Assembly (NCBI GenBank): GCA_903813345.2
Contig: CAIIXF020000001.1
Location: 2,790,001 to 2,854,000, forward strand
DNA from: Owenia fusiformis
Taxonomy: Eukaryota > Annelida > Polychaeta > Sabellida > Oweniidae
DNA length: 64,000 bases
Direction: 5' to 3'
In this document: positions 1-10,600 of the stretch, piece by piece
Numbering within the stretch: the stretch's first letter is position 1
How the letters are laid out: every line of letters begins with the position of its first letter
The notes under the pieces: generated by a model
What the model was told of the DNA's origin: nothing
The model's database searches: none
What the model saw: the letters and a program-made list of their open reading frames with translations, nothing else
Translations under genes and position numbers: made by a program

Positions 1-50
1 AGCTTCATTTCAAAAGATAATGTCTTGAAATATCTGAAATGTAATTTCAG

Positions 51-370
51 AATATGCTGTGCCAAAACTACGAGAAGCTAAAATGAGGATGATACCCTCC
101 CAAACATGTTCTGAAAGGATTTTAACGACGGACAACCAGTATTTATGCGCAGGGTATGCTACGGGATATGTCGGGGGTTGTGAGGAAGACTCCGGTGGCC
201 CTCTAGTTTGTATGGACATGAATAAACGCTGGAATCTACTAGGGACCTACAGTGGAGGACCAATGAATTGTGGGGTTGGTAGCGGTGTGAGACCCGTAGA
301 ACCAAATGTGTTTGCTAGAATAACTCACTTCTCAACTTGGATGGATAGTATTATGAGACTGAATCGGTAA
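51..370 (+). CDS. S1 (chymotrypsin-fold) serine protease, C-terminal exon (partial)
   Basis: This is the last coding exon of a secreted serine endopeptidase; earlier exons lie left of the window. The exon follows an acceptor (TTTCAG, 45-50) and enters in phase with two leftover bases before TAT GCT GTG. It ends at TAA 368-370. The translation has the S1 signature around the nucleophile, GGCEEDSGGPLVC, with the serine codon at 191-193, then the conserved C..CAGY and the C-terminal NVFARITHFSTWMDSIM helix. The catalytic His and Asp would lie upstream. In chymotrypsin numbering the residue before the Asp194-Ser195 pair is Glu, where nearly all active members have Gly193 (oxyanion hole). Position 189 is Gly, so trypsin-like Arg/Lys specificity is not expected. 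Trp215 appears replaced by Gly. The family assignment is firm; activity and substrate are unknown. Confidence 0.88.
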
Positions 371-3300
371 TAGGAAAGTTACAGGGGCCAGTTACTCAAA
401 AGCATATACATTATACATAATTGTGAATCTTTTAATCAATCATTGATAATTTTGCCTTTTCTTGCAACTGAATGATTAACTTGATGCCATGATTAAAAAG
501 CAATTCATTATCCATGGGATATTTTACATGTGGATATGACATGCGGCTTTATAATTTCATAATTCACAATATGGTATTGCAAACAACAAAGGCTTTCGAG
601 TAACATCTTTCAAATTCAGGATTGAACAAAAATCACTTCCTACCTTGTATGTAAACTTATTACTTATTCTACTCTGCCTGCCTAATGAACAAACAAACAA
701 ACAAAATTATGCAAAGCTACATGAAATGTCTCAAATTCATCGCTTATTCATTTATCTGTGGCTGTGCAGATCACAGTGTAGAAAAGCCCAGATTGGTTGC
801 TGAAAAAGTCTTGTTAAGGTGTTTGTTGTATTGCTCCATATGTGCAAATATTCTATGGAAAAGAAATACGGGCACATTGATTATAGGTGTATTTATGTAG
901 TTTATCCGTTTATCATACACATTTATACCATCATTTGCTTTGTAAAGAGCCTACATAAAAATATTCAAATTTCTTATCCTACTCTTCTTCAGTAATGAAG
1001 CAATCGCATGCTACAGTAAAACCTGTCTTATCCAAACACCAGATGTTCAGATTATAGAGGTGTTCAGATATGCAGGTTTTACAGTAGCCCAGTGTGTGTG
1101 TGTGGTCGCTATACAGATATAATTGACACCAAATGTGTCAACTCTTTATATCATTTGAAATCCCTGGTTAAAGATATTCAGAGTGGTTTTTCACTTGATT
1201 ACACTTGTATTTAAAAAATTAAATCATGTGATGTAGCAACGAGACGTATGTGATAATAGGACCATTTTACAGTATATAAAGTCTGTGGTATTTATAATAT
1301 TCAGGGATAATCACATGTACCCAATCTGATATAGATAGAGCCTTTTTGCTTAGTTTAAGTGACTATACGTAAGTTAAAAATGAAATTGCACCATATTGAA
1401 TGATAAGAAATTGTCATAAAATCCTTAGTGAAGAAATTCCATCGACATGTATTATATTCCCATATGTATACTTGTATCATTCCATTCTTTGAATGGTAAC
1501 TAGATCAATGCATTTTTGACATAAACGAGGCAGGGGCTTTGTTTCTTATTAACATGTTGTAGTACCAGTAACTTACTAGTACTTATTGGCACTAGTGCTA
1601 ACCTATTTGTTAAGTACTACATTTACGTTAAGTGCAGAAGCGCTTGTCAGATGATTTTCTATAAAGGAGCTGCTTTTTTCATGAGACTGATCAAACCAGT
1701 TTATTGTTTTCAAAATCTTGTTTGAATTTTCTCAGATTCAAAAATTTAAATCATTGATTTTTTACTATTTTGAGACAGAGAGCTTACACACTAATTACAC
1801 ACTCCCTCTGGGACATGTTTCTGTATGTTAATTCAACCAATCCATTCTCTTTTGCTTTCTACTAATGATTTACCCCCTATGAAAAATAGGTGTATACTAT
1901 CAGGGGGAAAGTCAGGATCTAAAAGTGCCTCGCTTGGCTACACCCGTGACTATAACAAAAGCAAAAATAAGTATACAATGTACATATATTTATATTTGAG
2001 GTTGTGAAACTGTACTTTCGTAGATGTACACATATATATTTTTATATCTAAATGTTATGAAAAGTGTGCCACAAGCACTACATATATCACATTAGATACA
2101 TGTATATAATATCATGTAATATCTGAACAATGAAAGCTCATTTTATATCTAGAAGTTTTAAAATGAATGAAACAACTGTACAGCATGCCATATAGGTATA
2201 TATTTTAGTGGTATACACTGTATTTACAATGAACATTTTATAGATGATTTATATTAGACTTTCTCCCACTTACAAATGATATATATTTTGTATTGTTCTA
2301 ATGTGTCTAGAAGTATGCAGTACCATAGGGGAGTTTGTCATAAATATGTCTGAAGAACCGTTAAAATATATTTAACATAACACTTCATATGTCTAAACCT
2401 CTTATCAGCTTATTCACTTCATACAAACGTGCGTATTAGATCGGTTAAAACAGATAGCGGGTTTATATTTTATTTAGGCAAGTGTTTGCTTTATACAGCA
2501 CTCTGATAACCGATACCTCAATCTTAGGGTCTACCTATCCATATGCTACATGGTACATAATATCACATATTAGGTATATCGAAGAATGAAAATTATTCCA
2601 AATATTTAGGATATTCGTATACTATTGAGTATGTGACCAGGTTGTGTAAACAAATATACAATATACATTCCAAGTGATTTTATTCCCGTATTGTTAGAAT
2701 TATTGTGATTTTCTTTAAAATGGGGCGTGATAAAATCAAGGTGTTGAATATTATCTGAAGAGTTTTTAAAGTCACTGTGACCTGATAAACTTGTTTTAAA
2801 AATGCAATATCTGTAGTAAATGACAATTTAAGAAACTATTGCAAAAATTATCTATCATAACATTTTTGTGTACTACAAATGTGTAGATTTTTAAAAATGG
2901 TTTATATAAGTTGTACATATTAGAAATCTTTACTATTTTAAAGTGTTTTAGTGTAGATGTATAAAAGCATAGGCATTTATCCCATGATTGTATAAAAAAT
3001 GGTAGATATTCATCCTTTCTTAAATGGCGCTAAAATGGTTGCTTTTGTATATAAAAATAACACTGAGATGTTACACAGTGAACTTTACTGATGTGAGTAA
3101 ACTTAATTTCACTTATGTTTATTTATATTTTTATATTAACAAAATATATTATGATATGATGCTTTTGTAAATGCTTTTGTTGTGTTCTTTTCTCATTCAT
3201 GTACATCGCTTTCAACGTTGTTTTTTTTATTATAAATGAGTCATGATCTATGTGTTCTTATTGAACTTTCAATATGTCTTGAATGAATAGCATTATTGTA

Positions 3301-4030
3301 TCCTTTAAAATTCTTTATAATACGATTTTATTAAAAAGCTTTCTTCGCTTTTGTTGTTAAAGTTCATCCATTATAAAGCCACAACTTCATTTTAACCAAA
3401 CAATAAATGACTATTTGTTGGAGGAGACTCGAAATTGTATTGAAATATATTTTAGACTTAAACCAAGTCCCAGGTAGTCATTGATATATTCTCGACACCT
3501 TTCTTTTGATACTAGAGTTACCGTGACCCAGACGTGTTGTCCCTCTGCTATGGTAAAGCTTTACCAAACAAGCAACCCAGGACAAAGTATATAGACTTAA
3601 CGAAATGGTTGTATGCGTTTGCCCTTATGTGTCCCTGTTTCATTTCCTTAGGCGTAGATTTAAGGTGACACAGTATATGCTCCTAAATAGAGGGATCATT
3701 TAAAGATCTGCATTAACTTGAGTTATATTTTATGATTTATTACAAATTTGAACAGATTGGAGGTCTAATGATTGTAAACATCAATTTTATAAGGCAAACA
3801 GTTGACAAAACCATCTTCAAAGGGATTTTTTGTTAAAGTTAAAAACGCAAGAAATGAGCATCCTTAAGTGAGTTGAGTTCGATAATAAACATGGGTTTAT
3901 GTTGGAAAAGTCAGTAACGAACAAACTTTTCATTAAAAATGAACTCATTGAAAGTTAATTGGTTATTGATTAGTTGTATTCTTAGAATGTATCAATGATG
4001 AATCACGGGACTTTTCATGGAAAATTAACT
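371..4030. other. 3' flank of the protease gene; no further exon seen
   Basis: AT-rich sequence with stop codons in every frame and only short chance ORFs. It probably begins with the protease 3' UTR. The clearest exact AATAAA is at 3402-3407, and an ATTAAA lies near 1218, so the transcript end is not fixed. The only structured element I see is the 75-bp MITE at 1012-1086. Confidence 0.5.
1012..1086. mobile_element. Minimal pogo/Tigger-like MITE, 75 bp
   Basis: It is flanked by TA and begins CAGTAAAACCTGTCTTATC. The right end (GTGTTCAGATATGCAGGTTT) is its imperfect inverse. The two terminal repeats meet with almost nothing between them, so this is the shortest copy of a family found at eight or more other places in the window. 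The family call rests on the CAG...TA terminus and TA duplication. Confidence 0.6.
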
Positions 4031-4290
4031 AGATGCAAGTAGAAATAATCTTGATTTACATCATTAATCTTGATTTAGGTCATTAATATTAAGAATTTAG
4101 TCAAAGTGATGTCATATTTGAAATCTACGATAAAATTACATCTAAGAATATGATTTTAAATCTATAAAATAATGAAGAGTGAAATATTTCACTTTTCTTG
4201 GGTTGGACAAATAGTATTTCCTTTTACTGGACATACTTTCATTTGTATAATGGTCAGACACATAAGGGTCACTTATGAAAATTGATCCAA
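4031..4290 (+). repeat. Diverged copy of a ~250-bp repeat (copy 1)
   Basis: It starts AGATGCAAGTAGAAATAATC and ends near CACTTATGAAAATTGATCC. It is directly followed by a second, better preserved copy in the same orientation (4297-4560), and an inverted copy lies at 5991-6225. Shared landmarks are a GAAATATTTCACTTTT block and TTTTACTGGACATA. Confidence 0.6.
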
Positions 4291-4626
4291 TATCCCAGAT
4301 GCGAGTAGAAATAATCTTGATTTACGTCATTAAAAATTCACAGTTCAGTCAAACTGATGTCATCTGGTTTTGAAAAGAGTTTATCAACTTTGAAAATTTA
4401 ATTTTCTTTGAAAATGTGACTTCTAGGTCGGGGAGACTCCCCATAGACCCCATGTTGTAAAACCACAAAAAGTGAAATATTTTTTCTTGTGTTTGGCAGA
4501 TAACATTGTCTTTTACTGGACATATTTTAATCTGATAAAAGCACAATAAGAGTAACCCCCCTGATGTTTTGGCTCTAAGATGTATAAGAAGTTGGTCTAT
4601 CTACTTACCAACTTTGAGGCTTCAAC

Positions 4627-4935
4627 CCGGGGGGGGGGGTACTCCCATATATTTGCTACATGGGGACGTACCGCTAAAGTGGGTCACTTTTTCGCTGAAA
4701 AATCCTTAGATGTGGGTCCCATTTTGATGAAAAAATCCCTCGAACTGGGTCTTCTTTTTGAAAAATCCTAAAACTGCGGATTATTTTTGAAATAAATTGC
4801 CGGAAGTGGGTCTTGTTTTTTGAAAATTACCTTGAAGTGGGTCTATTTTTGAAAGAAAAACTCTAGATGTGGGTCCATTTTAGAGAAAAAAATCCCTAGA
4901 TGTTGGTAGAAATTTTGAGTATCAGCGGCACCCCC
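4627..4935 (+). repeat. Degenerate minisatellite, ~35-45 bp units
   Basis: After a run of G (about 4629-4639) and GTACTCCCATATATTTGC, a unit of the form 'AAAAATCCCTAGATGTGGGTCC + ATTTTTGA' recurs about six times with divergence. The block closes with AGCGGCACCCCCCTGTA, which is loosely inverse to the opening GGGGGGTAC...GTACCGCT. A chance ORF crosses it, but nothing suggests coding. Confidence 0.6.
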
Positions 4936-5905
4936 CTGTACAAAGTGACTTTGGACTAATTGTGTTTTTATCCAACAGTTGGTTGTTCTGATGGTTGTAC
5001 TGTCAATATATCGGAGATACTGTGCCCTCAGTTTGTTCTCAAGATAGATATCTTATATATGAGCAATTAAGGGAGATCACTGATTGTCTGGGGATGAAAC
5101 CAAGGCGACATTCCCCCTTTAATATGAAATCTGATTGTGTATTTACCTTTTACAAGGAGTTGGTACATGTTTGTTAAAAAATATAACCCATAACCATAAC
5201 CCATTAATGTAATAATGTACTCGAGCCCCTTTTCATTATAATAACGAAAGCTTTCTCTCTAAATATATATATTATAGTTTGAAAAAATTCCCACGTAAAA
5301 ATTGAATAAATCACATTTAGGTGGGCAAGCACCTCTTAAAATCTTCACTTGTAATTATCATAGGCCAAGGGAAACACTAGTAAGGCCATAAGAAGTAAAT
5401 TCTTTGTTTTGTGTCCCCTTGCTTGCACGGTTTTGAGTAAATCAGAAAAAAACAAACACATCCAAATAGCGCAAGGGCCTGAAAGTACTATCGCATTTCG
5501 TTCAGTCAGAATCAGAAATGACGGACGTTTTGATGTCGATCAAAATTGACAGTGTTATTGATTACTTTGGCATACATTGTGCATTTTCTTATTTTGGTTA
5601 CCTTTGATTAATAGCTATGTTTAAATATATTGTATATGATGTTATAGATATGTGTTTGTAATTATTGAAAATTGGTATGTCATCCCTTTATTTGCCCATA
5701 CATTTCTTAAGCAAACAAGTTTGTATTTTTTCTTGAGTTTGTGTTTGTTTTCCTTGTACCATTGCATGATTTTGATTTTGCCAGGACACAAAACAAAGAA
5801 TCTACTTCTTATGGCCTAAGCTGTATTTCACTTCTATATACAGCTATTTCTTTTCCCTTGGCCTATGGTAATTACCCAAATGCGAGTAGGTAGTTACCAG
5901 TTTCA

Positions 5906-5919
5906 CCACCAGGTGGCTG
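5906..5919 (+). promoter_or_regulatory. CTCF-like motif inside the foldback element
   Basis: CCACCAGGTGGCTG matches 13 of 14 positions of the bilaterian CTCF core consensus CCASYAGRKGGCRS. It is a sequence match only; occupancy is unknown. Confidence 0.3.
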
Positions 5920-6630
5920 ATTCGGGTCAATTAACATGGCAGGTATATAAGAAAGTTCCCTTAAACTTGAATATTATCAATTTAAGTGGCTCAATTTTCA
6001 TATAACCCTTATGTGTCTGATACTTATACTAATGAAAATATGTCCAGTAAAGCAAAATATTATCTGGTCACTAAAAGAAAAGATATTTCATTTTTTGTGA
6101 TTTTATAGCATGGGGTCTATGGGGAATCTCCCCGAGCTAGAAGTCACATTTTCAAAGAAAATTAATTTTAAAGTTGATAAACAATTGTTAATGACGTAAA
6201 TCAAGATTATTTCTACTCGCATCTGGGTTATTATATGCCATTTCAGGCATGTAAGGAATCTCAGAAATCACCCCCAACATAGAATTTGAACAGATAGTTG
6301 AATTTTCTGAAAGGAAAATCTACCCCCATCTCTCTGTACCAAAGAAATTTTTTTAAGTCTCATTGGTACAGAAAGATGGGGGGATGAATTTTCATGGGAT
6401 CTTCATCTAGAACTGCCCCCCCCCACATTTCTTAAGTCAGTAAGTTGATAATCTCCAACCAAATCTAACATTCTAATGTCAACAAATGAACTATTCATTG
6501 TATTTTTGTAAATCTATAATTAATCAGTTATCACATGTTAAAAATAAAAAAAAACTGATCAGATTTCAATCCATTTCCCACATTTCATATTTAGCCAATC
6601 ATTGTAAGGGAGTTTTATTTTCTAAATCTG

Positions 6631-6644
6631 CCACCAGATGGCAT
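6631..6644 (+). promoter_or_regulatory. CTCF-like motif in the EXT1 promoter
   Basis: CCACCAGATGGCAT matches 13 of 14 positions of the CTCF core consensus. It lies about 150 bp before the EXT1 start codon and 40 bp before a YY1-like site, a usual place for promoter-proximal CTCF. Confidence 0.4.
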
Positions 6645-6670
6645 CCATTTTGAAGTCTCAGTTTAAAAGA

Positions 6671-6700
6671 AAAATGGCGGACGAGAAGTCGAGGTTTTAG
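6671..6700 (+). promoter_or_regulatory. YY1-like site and upstream ORF in the EXT1 5' leader
   Basis: AAAATGGCGGAC (6671-6682) resembles the YY1 consensus AAnATGGCGGC, which often sits at or just after the transcription start of TATA-less genes. The same ATG (6674) opens an 8-codon upstream ORF (MADEKSRF, stop TAG at 6698-6700). If transcription starts before 6674, this ORF could reduce translation of EXT1. I see no TATA box. Confidence 0.4.
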
Positions 6701-6792
6701 TTTTTCTGTCTATTTCCTCTGAATGTACATCTATAGGTCCCAATGGTGTAGTTTAAAGGGATCCAAGACGGAGGTCAGGACTTGTAGGATAG

Positions 6793-7688
6793 ATGCAGGC
6801 CAAAAAGAGGTATGTGCTCCTAGCCTCGAGCGTGATATGCCTCGGATTGTGCTATTACATCGGCTTGCTAAGATTTCTTCAAAATGGTGAAAATTTATCA
6901 AAATACAAACATCAAAAACTGGTTGGTTTCATGGACCACAAAGACTTCAGATATGACCAGGATTTACATCTGTCAGCCAGGCATAGGAGAGATACATGGG
7001 TTCATAAAATATCTCACAAACATTGTCGCATGGAGACATGTTTTGACATGTCAAAATGTAAGGGGGATTTCAAAGTGTATCTTTATCCACAGTCACAGGA
7101 AAAAGTGTCATCAGCTTATAGCAAAATCCTCACATCTCTGCAGAAATCACGCTATTACACAACAGATCCAGCACAAGCGTGTGTCTTTGTCCTTTCCATC
7201 GACACTCTGGACAGGGATCATCTCTCAAAAGACTATATCAAAAATATCCAGTCTAAAATTGAAAGTCTCGGAACTTGGAACAATGGCCGTAACCATTTAT
7301 TATTCAATTTGTATTCAGGAACTTGGCCGGACTATGTTGAAGACCTTGGCTTTGATATAGGAGAAGCGATGCTTGCTAAAGCTAGTATAGAAGTAGTAAA
7401 TTTTAGATCAGGGTTTGATATTTCTATACCGCTATGGCACAAAGAGCACCCTCAGTCAGGGGCGGGGTCTGGCAACTTACAGACAACAACCATACCCTCT
7501 CTACGCACATATACATTAGTATTCAAAGGTAAACGTTATCTAACTGGAATAGGTTCAGAGACCAGAAATTCATTGTTTCATTTACATAATGGGAATGACA
7601 TAATTTTGCTTACATCCTGTCGACACGGAAAGGACTGGCAGGATTTCCAGGACAAAAGATGTGCCACGGATAATGCAGAGTATGACAA
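6793..7688 (+). CDS. EXT1: EXT1 coding exon 1 (residues 1-298)
   Basis: It starts at ATG 6793 because MQAKKRY is the invariant EXT1 N-terminus. It encodes the membrane anchor, a variable stem and most of the GT47 domain, including [32 protein letters not shown] and [13 protein letters not shown], which are close to vertebrate EXT1. The donor is AA|GTAAGT at 7689, leaving two bases of a Lys codon. The downstream in-frame TAAG reading is intronic. Confidence 0.95.
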
Positions 7689-10600
7689 GTAAGTCCTATA
7701 CTAGATATTAAGTCCTTACTTTTAGTTTTAGACCACATGACTCTTTGTAGATGTGATCAATCTCAGTTTGATTTTCAGTACTCAAAAACAGTTTTTATAC
7801 TCACATTTGAACTGTTTTTACTCACAATGAGTTCATTTCACACTCAGGATCATTCTGAGATATACTCACAATGTTACGTGTCTGTATTCATAATCAGACA
7901 ATATATTCCGAATACATTATAGTTACACATCTTGGAATTTCAAAATTGTCTACTAAATTATAGTACCCTGTTGGTTTGAAAGAGCACATTAATATGTTGT
8001 CATTTTTCATTTTTAAAATATTTTTTATTCCAGGTCATGTTTTATTTCCAGAAAATTTCTCATTTATATGATTGACATTTTTATTTTCCTATTAACACAA
8101 ACATTTTCACAGCACAGTAGTCGTGACACATCAACAGATAGTAATTGTGGTATAAAAGTACATGTATATATGTAGTATATCCAAACATGACTGACTGTTG
8201 AAATAGTTTATACTAGTCCCCTGTAGGATGTCCATTTAGCAGGTAAAAAGATCCAAGGAACAGAACCAAGCTTTCAAACATTCTTTAAAGTAGTAGAAAA
8301 ATGTTTTGAAATATCCAAAAAAAGGTATTTCATTTACCAGGGAAGTTTATTTGATCATATACACAATGTTATACATGTGTTATTAAATATTTGTAAGGGC
8401 CATCCTTATCACAACATGTGGGTGTCGTGAGGGTTCTGATAACTCAGAGGATGTCTGTTATAAGTCTGTACAGATTGTTCATTTATTTTTAAAATCAGGA
8501 AATAATATGTCAATAATTTGTCAATGAGCTACTTGAAGTTTTCCAAAATGATGATATCATCCTAAGTTCACTAAAACATGTGGTTTTATACTTTCAAATC
8601 AAAGACTCCTTCCTCTTTGGTGAGTTTGGTCTCAATTTTGTAAAAGTTTGATATTTGTATGTGTAGTGAACAGGGGTAAATATGTGATTGTTTGGTATTA
8701 CTTTAACTAATAAATTTGTTGTATGACTTTCGTATCAATATCTCAAGAGTTGAGAATTAAACAATTTGCTAAGTGTGTGTGGGAAGATTGGATAGGCCAA
8801 GGCTTGTCCAAGATTTATCTGAAAGCCACGACGTGACGATACTTCATTGTATAGATTGTTTGTCTGTCTCAATCCCAAAGACGAAAGATATCAACCTAAA
8901 TTCATTCATAGCTTATCAAGCACATACCTTTGAAAGTTTAAAGTATTTCAGCTATGCCATATTATCGTACAGCTGACTATTGACTTTTATTATCAAAAGT
9001 TTCCCCTCCTATATATATGTATACAATTTGAAGTTCTCAAGCTAGAGTTAATGTTAGCCTTACACTTACCCAATCATTATTTACACATTATGGCGAACTG
9101 TAAAGATACGACTTACTCATTTTCAAGAGTTACTTCATACTTGTATATATTTTGATACGGCAAACTTAAACCAACTATAGTATATTGCTTTCTTTAATAA
9201 CCATTTATTTTCGATAATTTCAAAACTGTCACATCTTTGATATAAATTGTGATTTACATTTCAACTGGGCCAAACCTTACATGCTAACATCTACTGATTT
9301 TGAATCTTACGACTTCTGATCTTACGATTTGTTGTTTAAATATTCCGATATTTTAGTGACGTGGGCTGTTCATATAACAATTGGACAACTCCCACATATC
9401 AGAGAATGTAGAACTTTAAGGTTAACAGTAACTTTGTTACTATGATAGTTAAAACATTATCAATAATTGAAAATGAAATAGGAAGCCGGACTTTTAATTT
9501 TAAGAAAATTGACAAGAATGAGTCATTTAAAGTCCTTTAGATAAATAGATAATTGCTACTTGTGGGTAATGATAAGCTGACTAAGATTTGAAAAGGCCAC
9601 ACAGATATGGACTATGAACATATTGCAAATGGTATTTCAGACAAATTCTCTTAATTCAGATATAAGACTTGTCTGGTAAACCACTTCACTACCGAATCTA
9701 GATAAATAATTTAATATTCCTTTAATTATATGTGTCATTGTGATATATGTGAGATATATTTATGAGGTTTAGACATTTAAGATAAACTTATTCTACCTGT
9801 TTATATATTATAACTGAACTCTATAACTGAACTCTACATACATTTACCACATATGTATGTACCCGAACTATATGTATATTTACCAGACAGAATATGTCAT
9901 TTTCTTGTCTAAAATATATACACCTTCCTCCAAAATACCACTTATGTTTAGGTAACTTTTCAAATACCTTTGTAATATTTATTTTAAGTTTTATGCCGTA
10001 AAAGGGTTTATTAGTAGGTAACTCACATTTAGTTGCTACGATAATGTTTACAAAAATGATTACATGAAGGAAAGTTTTCTTTAGATATTACTTGAGTGCA
10101 ACACTGCACCTTGAAATAAATAAATAATTACGTTCACTAAGATTTGGTTGAACATTTCTAAAGATTGAAATAATCCAGTAGTGAATATAATTTTGGCCTG
10201 CTTTTCTAGTAAGAAAATTAACAGTTACAAGATGTTGGAATGTTGAGGCTTGTCTAGTATAAAAATGCTAACTATGTAAGTCTCCCTGAATCTACCATCA
10301 ATCATTTATAGTCAAATACAATGACAGAAACTTGGTGATTTTTAAGTGGCGTTAATTTCGAAATAATGTGATCTCACCATATTTGTGTTCAGCAACACGA
10401 TTTTGAAACATATCACTTATAATTTATTAATGACATGCGGTTATATCAAACCATTCAATAAGTTCTATCTATTGTCTTATTATTAATGTATAATATATGA
10501 TTTTGATATGATTTGGAACATTGGGATCGAATCATAATGAGGAGCCATCGTATGATAGAAGTACAGATCTATAGAAGTACAGATGCATAGAAGTACAGAT

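Larger units (their letters stand above)
4294..6227. mobile_element. Large foldback (long inverted repeat) element
   Basis: The left end reads CCCAGATGCGAGTAGAAATA and the right end reads its inverse, ending CTACTCGCATCTGGG. The left arm (4294-4560) matches the inverted right arm (5991-6227) along most of its length. A second, inner inverted pair lies at about 5351-5427 and 5782-5878 (ATAGGCCAAGGGAAA against TTTCCCTTGGCCTAT). No transposase reading frame is visible, so this is probably a non-autonomous foldback element or nested insertions. I could not identify a convincing target-site duplication. Confidence 0.55.

Noticed and set aside
6884-7360. A 158-codon ORF overlapping EXT1 exon 1
   Set aside because: It is a shadow frame of the EXT1 exon; the other frame has clear family identity.
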